From a virus: a DNA stretch of 23,768 bases. The position numbers and the translations under genes were made by a program. Below, piece after piece: positions 1 to 7,245 of the stretch (positions within the stretch are counted from its first letter, which is position 1; each line of letters starts with the position of its first letter). The stretch spans positions 1 to 23,768 of the IMG/VR virus record IMGVR_UViG_3300030090_006193; one strand, written 5' to 3'. The notes under the pieces were generated by a model, which made no database searches, was not told where the DNA came from, and worked only from the letters and a program-made list of their open reading frames with translations.

Positions 1-578
1 AAGAGGGTGGTAAGTTAATATTACAAGTTGCTACGCATGATGGAGAAATGGTTAACGCAGCAATTTTTGCTGATGGCCAAAATGAAGACGAAGTTGAGTT
101 AATTCTTGGAAACAATGCCATGGGTGCAAATATTCAAGTTGACTCTACATCTGGTTTAACATTCAACCACCCAGCAGTCTCTGGGTATAGCAATGACGAA
201 GGCGCCGGTGATATTCTTCGCGACGGCGGAGGCACACTGACCGCTGGCAAGTTGTATTTCATGCCTTCTGGCTCAACAACTTGGACAGAGACAAGAGCCG
301 CTACTGACACATCAGGTTCCGGTCAACTTTTGGGAATTGCAATGGGCTCTAGTCCTACTAACAATGGTTTATTAATTCGTGGATTCTTCGATGTCACCTC
401 GTATCTTAGTGGAACATTCAAATCAGGTTCCCCTGTCTATATGGGTACAGCAGGTGCCTACTTGCAAATGCATGCACCATCTGGCAGTGGCGAAATTTTG
501 CGAGTATTAGGCTATTGCACCTCAACAGCAAATGTTGTTTACTTTAACCCAAGCACAGACTTTATTGAATTTTCATAG
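1..578 (+). CDS. Virion fibre-like or decorating protein, C-terminal part (5' end outside the window)
   Basis: The frame is open from the left edge (first full codon at base 3), so this is the last ~191 residues of a longer protein and its true start is not visible. An internal ATG at 48 has no good ribosome binding site and is unlikely to be the start. The segment is rich in Gly, Ser, Thr and Asn with beta-type alternation. It begins with residues like those found in phage fibre shafts (GGKLILQVATHDG), continues with a GKLYFMPSG-type strand, and ends in an EILRVLGYC ... VYFNPS ... IEF block. From memory, that closing block is common at the C-terminus of marine phage fibre-like or capsid-decorating proteins. 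The next gene starts 11 bases downstream and its ribosome binding site overlaps this stop codon, so the two are probably co-translated. The exact role (receptor binding, capsid decoration or fibre tip) is inference. Confidence 0.6.
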   Translation, partial: EGGKLILQVATHDGEMVNAAIFADGQNEDEVELILGNNAMGANIQVDSTSGLTFNHPAVSGYSNDEGAGDILRDGGGTLTAGKLYFMPSGSTTWTETRAATDTSGSGQLLGIAMGSSPTNNGLLIRGFFDVTSYLSGTFKSGSPVYMGTAGAYLQMHAPSGSGEILRVLGYCTSTANVVYFNPSTDFIEFS

Positions 579-589
579 GAGTTGAATAT

Positions 590-1711
590 ATGCCCGCTAC
601 AGTTGATGAATTTAATGGTGTTGAACTTTCTGATATTGATGAAGTCAATGGTATCAGCAAAGGCAGCATAGACGAATGGAATGCGCACTGCGAATTCGGC
701 ACTGAAGTTTCCTCAAAGTGGTTAGTTGGCGCTAATAACGGAAAGCTTTTTTCTACAACTACCGCTGATGCTTCTTCTAACTGGGCTCAGTTAGTTGACC
801 TTGGGGGTAATTCATACAAAGACTTGGCAATTGGAAAAGACTCTAGCGGAAACAAACGTTGGGTGGTCTTTGCCTCTAATAATACCAATGAGATTGCGTT
901 TATTAATGATAGCGCCGATATGACCGATGCTAACAACTGGACACAGGTTGACATTTCACCAAACCATAAATCTGTTGAGCAAGGTGTTAGCATGGCTTAT
1001 GGAAATGAAGTTTGGATCCTTGGTGGTACAACCGGCGCCTTTAGTCGAGGAGGCACGACTTATTATGATGGCCCTCATCGTTCAACTGATGGCGGCGCCA
1101 ACTGGACCAAAATAGACGTTAATAATACCGGTAACGAAGGTATGAAAACCATGAACTATAAATCAGGTAATATTTGGCTTGTTACCTTCGGTCCCGACAT
1201 TTGGAAATCTACTGATAATGGCCTCAACTGGACGTTATTGGGTACAATAGAAGCGGGCAAAGATATAATGTGCCTAGCATACGACGGCAACAACCGATGG
1301 GTTGCAGGTTTAGATTCAGATAATGTTTACTATAGTGATGATGATGGTTCTAACTGGACAGAAGTTGCTACTGGTGTGTTTGCGGGTAACTGGAAGCCAT
1401 ATGGTGTAGTATACGCAGGAGGTTCAATTAATAAGTGGATCATGGTGGGACAAAGTGGCAGAATGTCTTATAGTTCTGATGGCGCAAGCTGGAGCACAAA
1501 CTGGGCCGGCGACGGTCTTGGCGATAATTGGGCCACCAATACGATTTATGGTATTGCAACCGATCACTATACAGTTGTAATAGTGGGCGCTAACGGAAAA
1601 ATTGCAACGAGCACGGATGGTATCAATTTTACTTTGAGAGCTATCACTGGTAACCCCACTGATACGCTTTGGAATGTATCTAGTAATGTTATCGGCGCTG
1701 GCATGAGATAG
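590..1711 (+). CDS. Asp-box (BNR/sialidase-like) beta-propeller virion protein
   Basis: A 373-residue protein. The first ~40 residues carry an Asp/Glu/Asn-rich repeat (VDEFNGVELSDIDEVNGI). The rest is a series of propeller blades, each closing in an Asp-box-like turn: STDGGANWT near residue 165, STDNGLNWT near 207, SDDDGSNWT near 249, SSDGASWST near 295 and STDGINFTL near 341. Two degenerate ones, SNWAQL near 66 and NNWTQV near 117, bring the count to seven blades spaced about 42-54 residues. Such propellers occur in sialidases, Ycf48-type assembly factors and phage adhesins. No sialidase catalytic Arg triad is obvious, so a binding role (glycan or receptor) is more likely than hydrolysis. 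The start is the ATG after AGGAG at 577-581. It sits just upstream of the scaffold and capsid genes. Virion location is inferred from context. Confidence 0.7.
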   Translation: MPATVDEFNGVELSDIDEVNGISKGSIDEWNAHCEFGTEVSSKWLVGANNGKLFSTTTADASSNWAQLVDLGGNSYKDLAIGKDSSGNKRWVVFASNNTNEIAFINDSADMTDANNWTQVDISPNHKSVEQGVSMAYGNEVWILGGTTGAFSRGGTTYYDGPHRSTDGGANWTKIDVNNTGNEGMKTMNYKSGNIWLVTFGPDIWKSTDNGLNWTLLGTIEAGKDIMCLAYDGNNRWVAGLDSDNVYYSDDDGSNWTEVATGVFAGNWKPYGVVYAGGSINKWIMVGQSGRMSYSSDGASWSTNWAGDGLGDNWATNTIYGIATDHYTVVIVGANGKIATSTDGINFTLRAITGNPTDTLWNVSSNVIGAGMR

Positions 1712-1713
1712 CG

Positions 1714-1775
1714 CAAAGATTTAATTTGGCATTTAACCATTCTATACACTATTTAATACTGACGTGAAATCTTTG
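1714..1775 (+). repeat. Inverted repeat flanking the promoter-like motif, upstream of the scaffold gene
   Basis: CAAAGATTT (1714-1722) is the exact reverse complement of AAATCTTTG (1767-1775), and a T5 run follows at 1776-1780. The 44-base loop contains the ACTATTTA motif. It could be a weak long-loop terminator for the propeller gene, an operator, or chance in AT-rich DNA. Confidence 0.3.
1748..1755 (+). promoter_or_regulatory. Recurrent ACTATTTA motif, candidate late promoter for the scaffold gene
   Basis: Exact ACTATTTA 43 bases before the scaffold ATG, in a non-coding gap. The same octamer recurs in four other gaps of this window. There is a TTGGCA at 1726-1731, but the other copies have no matching -35, so a T4-type late promoter with a single element is the better model. 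This is inference. Confidence 0.4.
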
Positions 1776-1798
1776 TTTTTACCGGTAGGAGTTTTTTG

Positions 1799-2824
1799 AT
1801 GTCATCAATGTTAGAACAGGCAATTATTGACGCTTCGGCGCTCAAAGAAGCTGCGATAAAAAACGCAGAACAGGCAATAGTAGAAAAGTATGCACCAGAA
1901 ATTAAAAAAGCTGTTGCTAGTTTATTAGAACAAGAAGAAGACCCGATGGATATGGGTATGGGCGATGAAATGGGTGGTGCTGATGCCGACCCAGCCGCTG
2001 TGCCAGATATCCCTCGTGCTGATGCAGCAGGTGAGAAACTTTGTCCTTGCCCTGATGATGAAGACGTTGTTGAAATCGATTTCGATCAATTAGTACAGGA
2101 TATGGCGGGTGAAGAAGCTGGCATGGAGTCTCAAGAAGACCTTGCTGCTGATATGCCTGCGTTAGAAGAGCAGTACGAGCTTGACACTTTAGCATTAGAA
2201 GACTTAGTTGAAGGTGATTTGGAAATTGACGAATCTATTATAAGAGCATTAGTTGAAAAGGTTACTGTTGACATGGATGTGGTGCCTGCTGGTAATGGCC
2301 ATGCCGCATCTCAGTACACACCGGAATATCAAAAAGAAGAGGCACACGATGTAGCCTTGGCTCTTGAAGCTGATACATCCGATGAAGAGGATGAAGAAAA
2401 AAAGGAACTTGAGGAATCATTAAGAAAACTTCGTTCCACTACAAAACAAAAGAATACACAAATTAAAGATTTAAAAGAAGCTTTGGCATATTTGAAAAAC
2501 AAACTTGAAGAGGTTAACCTTTCAAATGCTAAATTACTTTATACGAACCGTGTTTTAACAAGCACCTCCTTGAATGAGCGACAAATAAATAAAATTGTTG
2601 ATGCAATCGAGAACGCGGATTCTGTAGAAGAAGCGAAGGTCATTTACGAAACCCTTCAAAGCACAATGGGAGAAAAAACCGTAAGGAATAAAAATCCAAA
2701 ATCATTGAGCGAAGCGGTGAGGAGAGGATCTTCAACAATGTTACCTAGAAGAAATTCTAGAAACAATAATTCAACTGACGATTTCACCAAAAATAGGTGG
2801 AAACGTCTTGCAGGAATCAAATAA
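1799..2824 (+). CDS. Prohead core scaffold protein (T4 gp22-like)
   Basis: A 341-residue, very acidic protein expected to form the internal prohead scaffold that guides capsid assembly and is then degraded by the prohead protease. The start is the ATG at 1799 with AGGAG at 1787-1791. A TTG three bases earlier is in frame but worse placed. Residues 1-50 are helical. An Asp/Glu/Met-rich linker follows, with a CPCPDDED motif near residue 82. A strongly charged coiled coil spans about 196-252. The segment LLYTNRVLTSTSLNERQ then leads to a basic tail ending in WKRLAGIK, which is typical of T4-like scaffold proteins. Several L-x-E tripeptides would suit a gp21-type protease. It lies 16 bases ahead of the major capsid gene, the usual gp22-gp23 arrangement. 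The sequence is low in complexity, so the call leans on the C-terminal motif and the position. Confidence 0.75.
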   Translation: MSSMLEQAIIDASALKEAAIKNAEQAIVEKYAPEIKKAVASLLEQEEDPMDMGMGDEMGGADADPAAVPDIPRADAAGEKLCPCPDDEDVVEIDFDQLVQDMAGEEAGMESQEDLAADMPALEEQYELDTLALEDLVEGDLEIDESIIRALVEKVTVDMDVVPAGNGHAASQYTPEYQKEEAHDVALALEADTSDEEDEEKKELEESLRKLRSTTKQKNTQIKDLKEALAYLKNKLEEVNLSNAKLLYTNRVLTSTSLNERQINKIVDAIENADSVEEAKVIYETLQSTMGEKTVRNKNPKSLSEAVRRGSSTMLPRRNSRNNNSTDDFTKNRWKRLAGIK

Positions 2825-2840
2825 AAGGAGATAAAAAACG

Positions 2841-4736
2841 ATGTCTGTTATACAAAAATTATCAGAGGGTATCGTGAATCGTGACCTTGCTAGAGAAGGT
2901 GCTGCACTGCTTGACAAGTGGGAAAGAACCGGACTTTTAGAGGGAATTGATTCAGATCACACAAGATCCACGATGGCGCGTTTGCTTGAGAACCAAGCAA
3001 AAGAGCTTCTTCGTGAGACATCCTCGATGGCTGCTGGCGATGTAGAAGGTTTCGCCTCTGTAGCTTTTCCAATCGTTCGCCGTGTATTCGGTGGACTTAT
3101 TGCTAACGAGTTAGTTAGCGTCCAACCCATGAGCCTTCCTTCCGGTCTAATCTTTTTCTTAGACTTTAGGTTCAGCCCCGATGCGCATGCGGCTTATTAC
3201 CGTGACCGCGCTGGTATGGAGGCCGATGAGTCGCTATTTGGTGGTGGTGTTGTTGGTCAGCAGGTTACTGGTGGTGTTGTGCTTACCGGTGATAGTGCTG
3301 AAGACAGCTTCTACAGCCTTGCAAACGGCTTTAGTTCCCCAACCGGCTCTACTGCTCATCACATTCTAATCATTGCTTCTGGTACTGTTCAGGGTGGAAC
3401 AGGATCCGAAAATACATTCAATAGTATTGCCAAGCTTGGTGGTACCGATCATACTCTTGAGTCCCTTGTTCGTTACGACCCAGACCTTAGTGGTTCGGCT
3501 GTTGTTGTTGGTGTTATTTCTGGTTCTGATTCTGGTTCTGCCGACTTGAGCAACCTTAATAAGTTAAACCTTATTGCGTTGCAAGCTTCGTCTTCGAACT
3601 ATGGCAGTGACGATGGTCACCTTGATTCTACTAAGGGTCGCCTTGTGCGCCGTCTTACTAGACTTCATGGTGCTAACGCTACAACTGCACCGCTTGGTGA
3701 GCAGGCCCTTGATCCAGCTAACGCTGGTATCGCAGCCAGTGCTACAACAGCTTATGCCAGTAGCATTATCGTCGTCTTTGAGGCCGTTGGTTCTACAACC
3801 ATGGGTCAGTTGGAAGACGAAATCCAAACTTTTGAGGTTGGTGATGACGGCGATGGCCTTCAGATCTCTTGGCCCCTTAAGGACAACTTCGACAATGTTG
3901 GAGATCGTGCCCTTGGTGCTGTGGTCGGTGCTAGCGCATGGCAGTTGGAAAACAACGAAGATATCCCCGAGATCGACATCAAGGTTGACTCCGTGGCTAT
4001 CACCGCTGTTACCAAGAAGCTTAAGGCTAAGTGGACACCCGAGTTAGGACAGGATCTTAATGCCTATCACAACTTGGATGCCGAGGTCGAGCTTACCGGT
4101 ATTCTGTCTGAGCAGATTGCCCTTGAAATTGATCGTGAGATTATGAACGATCTTATTCGTGGTGCTTCTGCCGGTACATTCTACTGGTCGCGTTCGCCAG
4201 GTATGTTCCTGCGCCGTGACACTGGTAAGGAAATTGGAGCCCAGTCTGCTGCGCCTGATTTCACCGGTACAGTGTCTGAGTGGTATGAGACTCTTGTCGA
4301 AACGATGAATGATGTCTCGGCCCAGATCCATAGAAAGACTCTCCGTGGTGGAGCTAACTTCGTTGTCTGTGGACCCGAAGTTGCTAACGTCCTTGAGTTT
4401 ACAAGTGGATTCCGCGCTTCTGTTACAGCAGATGCTGACAGAGGAACGGTTGGTGCTGTTAACGCAGGATCGATTTCTAAGAAGTGGGATGTTTATGTTG
4501 ACCCCTATTTCCCAAGAAACGTTGTCCTCGTTGGACGTAAGGGAAGCAGCTTCTTAGAAAGCGGCTATGTTTACGCGCCTTATGTACCACTCCAGATGAC
4601 TCCGACCATTTTTGGAACGGAAGACTTCGTGCCACGTAAGGGTGTTATGACTCGCTACGGCAAGAAGATGGTCCGTCCAGATATGTACGGTCTTGTCATT
4701 GTACGCGGCCTCCTTGGTGAGCCCGGTGGAACCTGA
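2841..4736 (+). CDS. Major capsid protein (T4 gp23-like) with a large insertion
   Basis: A 631-residue subunit of the capsid shell with an HK97-type fold. The N-terminal third is a strong gp23 match: LLDKWERTGLLEG, MARLLENQAKELL, VAFPIVRRVFGGLIANEL and VSVQPMSLPSGLIFFLDFRF. The C-terminal half is equally typical: IPEIDIKVDSVAITAVTKKLKAKW from residue 375, then GQDLNAYHNLDAEVEL and ILSEQIALEIDREI. T4 gp23 is 521 residues. The excess lies mostly between about residues 112 and 330, a Ser/Gly/Thr-rich beta segment. As in T4, the N-terminal peptide is probably removed by the prohead protease; LRE at residues 56-58 fits the L-x-E rule, but the cut site is not proved. AGGAG at 2826-2830 sets the start. 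Its codons look more C-ending (gac, atc, aac) than those of neighbouring genes, as expected of the most expressed protein. A strong terminator follows. Confidence 0.95.
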   Translation: MSVIQKLSEGIVNRDLAREGAALLDKWERTGLLEGIDSDHTRSTMARLLENQAKELLRETSSMAAGDVEGFASVAFPIVRRVFGGLIANELVSVQPMSLPSGLIFFLDFRFSPDAHAAYYRDRAGMEADESLFGGGVVGQQVTGGVVLTGDSAEDSFYSLANGFSSPTGSTAHHILIIASGTVQGGTGSENTFNSIAKLGGTDHTLESLVRYDPDLSGSAVVVGVISGSDSGSADLSNLNKLNLIALQASSSNYGSDDGHLDSTKGRLVRRLTRLHGANATTAPLGEQALDPANAGIAASATTAYASSIIVVFEAVGSTTMGQLEDEIQTFEVGDDGDGLQISWPLKDNFDNVGDRALGAVVGASAWQLENNEDIPEIDIKVDSVAITAVTKKLKAKWTPELGQDLNAYHNLDAEVELTGILSEQIALEIDREIMNDLIRGASAGTFYWSRSPGMFLRRDTGKEIGAQSAAPDFTGTVSEWYETLVETMNDVSAQIHRKTLRGGANFVVCGPEVANVLEFTSGFRASVTADADRGTVGAVNAGSISKKWDVYVDPYFPRNVVLVGRKGSSFLESGYVYAPYVPLQMTPTIFGTEDFVPRKGVMTRYGKKMVRPDMYGLVIVRGLLGEPGGT

Positions 4737-4761
4737 TAACTAAGGTTTCAAACTAAAAGCT

Positions 4762-4792
4762 AAGCCCCCGACATTAGTCGGGGGCTTTCTTA
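4762..4792 (+). terminator. Strong intrinsic terminator after the major capsid gene
   Basis: A perfect 11-bp stem, AAGCCCCCGAC (4762-4772) with GTCGGGGGCTT (4777-4787), closes a 4-base ATTA loop and is followed by TCTTATTTG. It ends the scaffold-capsid transcription unit 25 bases after the stop codon. Confidence 0.9.
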
Positions 4793-4800
4793 TTTGTTAT

Positions 4801-4808
4801 ACTATTTA
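4801..4808 (+). promoter_or_regulatory. Recurrent ACTATTTA motif right after the capsid terminator
   Basis: Exact ACTATTTA 13 bases past the terminator stem. A new transcript must begin here for the isolated downstream gene, which supports a promoter role. It lies 126 bases before the next start, so this transcript would have a long leader. Confidence 0.45.
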
Positions 4809-4842
4809 TATGTGAATCGAAAAGGTTCAATCCAAAGTTATC

Positions 4843-4886
4843 GGGTAGACTTAGAGCTACCCCTTCGTGTTAAAATAAATTAACAC
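4843..4886 (+). promoter_or_regulatory. Two hairpins in the 5' leader of the 190-residue gene
   Basis: GGGTAG (4843-4848) pairs with CTACCC (4857-4862) over an 8-base loop. GTGTTAA (4867-4873) pairs with TTAACAC (4880-4886) over AATAAA. Neither is followed by a T run, so they are not terminators. They may stabilise the transcript or tune translation. Function is unknown. Confidence 0.4.
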
Positions 4887-4934
4887 AAAGGACATGATTA
4901 TAAATGGCGAAAAGCCAAGGGAGGGTTTTTAACT

Positions 4935-5507
4935 ATGGGAACAAAGAGAATAGGACTCGCAAGAGTTGAAAAATTATTAGAAAATCTTAAGAGAGAGATT
5001 GATTGGGGTGGAGGCGATGCCGCGTTTAAAAACGTTAGAAAATCTAATGTTACAGTTCGTTCCGCCACTACAGCGCATGATTTAACAGCCACAGACAGTG
5101 ATTTAACTGTTATTTATACAGGTACAATCGACGGAGATGTCACACTGCCTCAAGCCACAGTTGCTAACACAGGTATGGTTATTAAGGTTATTTATGCTGC
5201 AGGAGCAAGCAATTCAGCTAGAAAGCTAGGATTTGCAAATGGTGGTTCTACGGTATTAAAAGGTAACCTTACTGTGGGCGCCCTCGACGCTGCAGCAGGA
5301 GATGAAAACATTAGCTTTGCAATTACAAACAACGCAAAGGTTATTGCTATTGATGCAAACGATGCCACAGGTGGTGGTGGAGCCGCAGGTTCGGTTTACA
5401 CGTTTACATATTATGGCGCAAACACAGTGTTTGTAGAAGGCCACGCTCTCGTTACTACTGGAACTCCTGCCCCAGATGCAGCTTCCACTTCGGCAACTGG
5501 TATTTAA
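4935..5507 (+). CDS. Small beta-rich virion protein, probable capsid-associated, function unknown
   Basis: A 190-residue protein. The N-terminus (MGTKRIGLARVEKLLENLKREID) is a short amphipathic helix that, from memory, recurs on structural proteins of uncultured marine T4-like phages. After a Gly-rich hinge the rest is a beta-type domain with SDLTVIYTGTIDGDVTLPQ and GMVIKVIYAAG strands, a GGGGAAG loop, and an Ala/Thr/Ser-rich end. The start is supported by GGGAGGG at 4919-4925. The gene is insulated: the capsid terminator, a promoter-like motif and a two-hairpin leader precede it, and its own terminator follows. This suggests separate, strong expression, as expected of an abundant head-decoration protein. 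That role is inference, since no catalytic motif or signal peptide is present. Confidence 0.7.
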   Translation: MGTKRIGLARVEKLLENLKREIDWGGGDAAFKNVRKSNVTVRSATTAHDLTATDSDLTVIYTGTIDGDVTLPQATVANTGMVIKVIYAAGASNSARKLGFANGGSTVLKGNLTVGALDAAAGDENISFAITNNAKVIAIDANDATGGGGAAGSVYTFTYYGANTVFVEGHALVTTGTPAPDAASTSATGI

Positions 5508-5545
5508 TAACTTAATATTAATAAATATTTATTTTGTTATCTTTC

Positions 5546-5575
5546 AAACCCCCTTCCAAATGGTTGGGGGTTTTT
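5546..5575 (+). terminator. Intrinsic terminator after the 190-residue virion protein gene
   Basis: AAACCCCC (5546-5553) pairs with GGGGGTTT (5566-5573), with an inner CC/GG pair and an AAAT loop, and a T5 run begins at 5571. It lies about 40 bases past the stop codon. Confidence 0.85.
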
Positions 5576-5594
5576 GTTTATGTGCAAACTAGTT

Positions 5595-5602
5595 ACTATA
5601 TG
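5595..5602 (+). promoter_or_regulatory. Variant of the recurrent motif (ACTATATG)
   Basis: ACTATATG, a two-base variant of ACTATTTA, sits between the preceding terminator and the AGGAG of the next gene, 15 bases before its ATG. It is in the right place for a promoter but is a weak match. Confidence 0.25.
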
Positions 5603-5617
5603 TGATAGGAGAAAATC

Positions 5618-5893
5618 ATGGGTAGAAAAAGAAGAGTTAAAAACACTACAAAATTCGATAGCAAAAACAGTTCTTTAAAACAAGCATTAACGCAAAATAA
5701 AGACTTATCGGAGAGATTAGAAGCGATTACTGCTTCAATAGCACCACCGGTTGAAGCAGCAACTGAAAAAGTTACTCCACCAACTCCAAAAAAAACGACA
5801 ACGAAAAAAACAACAACCAAGACTCCCAAACGCGCATCTAATAGAAAAAAGAAGGCGCCGGCTACAAAAAGTAAAACCTCAACTACTAAATAA
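5618..5893 (+). CDS. Lys/Thr-rich basic protein, possible DNA-binding or internal head protein
   Basis: A 91-residue protein with AGGAG at 5607-5611. Residues 1-45 form a basic, probably helical part (MGRKRRVKNTT ... LSERLEAITASI). After a Pro-rich hinge (APPVEAATEKVTPPTP), the last ~35 residues are almost wholly Lys, Thr, Arg, Ala and Ser, with a near-repeat KKTTTKKTTTK. This composition resembles histone H1-type tails and would bind nucleic acid or an acidic partner. There is no enzyme signature. It lies between the capsid genes and the neck genes, so an internal head protein or packaging aid is plausible. It could equally be a disordered linker or assembly factor. The reading frame and ribosome binding site are clear; the function is not recognised. 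Confidence 0.65.
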   Translation: MGRKRRVKNTTKFDSKNSSLKQALTQNKDLSERLEAITASIAPPVEAATEKVTPPTPKKTTTKKTTTKTPKRASNRKKKAPATKSKTSTTK

Positions 5894-5916
5894 TAAGCAA
5901 CATTCCAGTTTGCGAA

Positions 5917-5924
5917 ACTATTTA
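5917..5924 (+). promoter_or_regulatory. Recurrent ACTATTTA motif before the gp13-like neck gene
   Basis: Exact ACTATTTA in the 50-base gap, 19 bases before the ATG and just ahead of the ribosome binding site at 5931-5935. No good -35 lies upstream. Confidence 0.4.
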
Positions 5925-5943
5925 CGTTTAGGAGGATTAGCAT

Positions 5944-7230
5944 ATGCCAGCACCACCCACATTAACACCGGTTAGTCAGACTAGTGCGACCATATTACCA
6001 GCTACGGGTACATCAGGCGATGTTTCTGATGCTGTCCCATATGGTGTTTATGTACATGTTGATGATTTTTTAAATGGCGCAGCGTTACAAGTTAATTATG
6101 TCTATAGAAAGCTTGGCGGCGATACGCTAGATCTTGAGTTAACAGCAGACAATGTTTACGCAGCTTATGAAGAGGCTGTTTTAGAGTATTCTTACATAGT
6201 TAATTTGCACCAAGCAAAGAATATACTTCCAAATGTACTTGGTAACACAACCGGTACATTTGATCACAAAGGCGAACTTGTATCTGGTGGTGCTTTGTCG
6301 TCCAGCTTGGGAACGAACCCTGACGGTCAACGTGTGGAGCTTAAATACCCCAGGTTTCGTTTTGAGTATGGACAAAGAATCAGCCAAGGAGCCGCAGTAG
6401 CGTCGAATGCGGGTGGTGATCAAAGAGAATATTCAGGTTCATTTGAGCTTATATCAGATAAACAAGATTACGACCTACAAGCCTTGATGAAAACAGCCTC
6501 TGCTGATAGTGACAGTGATTTTTATAATAAAATTGGCGATAAGAAAATTACTATTAAAAAGGTTTATTATAAGTCGCCCCATGCCATGTGGAGATTCTTT
6601 GGATATTACGGCGGATTGAACACAGTGGGCAACCTTTCTAATTATGGTATGTATGCAGATGATTCAAGTTTCCAACTTATTCCATCTTTTCATAATAAAC
6701 TTCAAGCAATGACTTTTGAAGACAATATTTACACTAGAGTTTCTCATTATTCTTATGAAATACATGATAACAGAATTAGGGTATTTCCAATTCCAAAAAG
6801 TCCTTCACCAGACAGAATGTATATAACATTTACGGTCCACGAGGATGCATGGGAGGAAACAGGCACCAGCCAAGTTGGTGTCAATGGAATTAATAACCTT
6901 AACACAGTTCCTTTTGGAAATATTCCATACGCAAATATAAACTCTATTGGTAAACAGTGGATCCGTCGATTTGCGCTAGCGTTGTGTAAAGAAACGCTTG
7001 GCCAAGTTCGAAGTAAATTTGGTTCTATTCCAATTCCTGGCGAAAGTATTGATTTAAATGGTGATGCATTAATTTCTGAAGGTCGAGAGGAACAAGATAA
7101 ATTAAGAGAAGAATTAAAACTTATCTTAGAAGAAACAACATACGCTAAACTAGCACAAACCGAGTCGGACATGCTGGAAAGCGCTAATAAAGCTCAATCC
7201 AAGGTGGCATTACCGGTTTTTGTTGGGTAA
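5944..7230 (+). CDS. Neck / head-completion protein (T4 gp13-like)
   Basis: A 428-residue protein likely to sit on the portal vertex and help close the filled head before tail attachment. The best family signal is near the C-terminus: WIRRFALALCKETLGQVRSKFG, then IPIPGESIDLNGDALISEG, then a charged helix EEQDKLREELKLILEE. I recognise this as the pattern of gp13-type neck proteins in cyanophages and other T4 relatives. Near the N-terminus, VYVHVDDFLNGAALQVNYVYRKLGGDTL and an AYEEAVLEYS helix also fit. It is longer than T4 gp13 (309 residues). The start has AGGAGG at 5931-5936. The following two genes match gp14 and gp15, so the 13-14-15 order of T4 is kept. No database alignment was done. Confidence 0.7.
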   Translation: MPAPPTLTPVSQTSATILPATGTSGDVSDAVPYGVYVHVDDFLNGAALQVNYVYRKLGGDTLDLELTADNVYAAYEEAVLEYSYIVNLHQAKNILPNVLGNTTGTFDHKGELVSGGALSSSLGTNPDGQRVELKYPRFRFEYGQRISQGAAVASNAGGDQREYSGSFELISDKQDYDLQALMKTASADSDSDFYNKIGDKKITIKKVYYKSPHAMWRFFGYYGGLNTVGNLSNYGMYADDSSFQLIPSFHNKLQAMTFEDNIYTRVSHYSYEIHDNRIRVFPIPKSPSPDRMYITFTVHEDAWEETGTSQVGVNGINNLNTVPFGNIPYANINSIGKQWIRRFALALCKETLGQVRSKFGSIPIPGESIDLNGDALISEGREEQDKLREELKLILEETTYAKLAQTESDMLESANKAQSKVALPVFVG

Positions 7231-7245
7231 TGGAGGACTTGAGAT

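Noticed and set aside
3574-4047. A 157-codon + strand frame overlapping the capsid gene
   Set aside because: Leu/Ser/Arg-rich shadow in another frame of the highly biased capsid codons, with no ribosome binding site.
4824-4833. A GGTTCAATCC string resembling a tRNA T-loop in the leader after the capsid gene
   Set aside because: No acceptor, D or anticodon stems can be formed around it and there is no CCA end. It is too short and lies within a gene leader.
4904-4969. A 21-codon ORF overlapping the start of the 190-residue gene
   Set aside because: Ribosome binding site is poorly spaced and the product has no recognisable trait. Mentioned only as part of the leader finding, not annotated as a gene.
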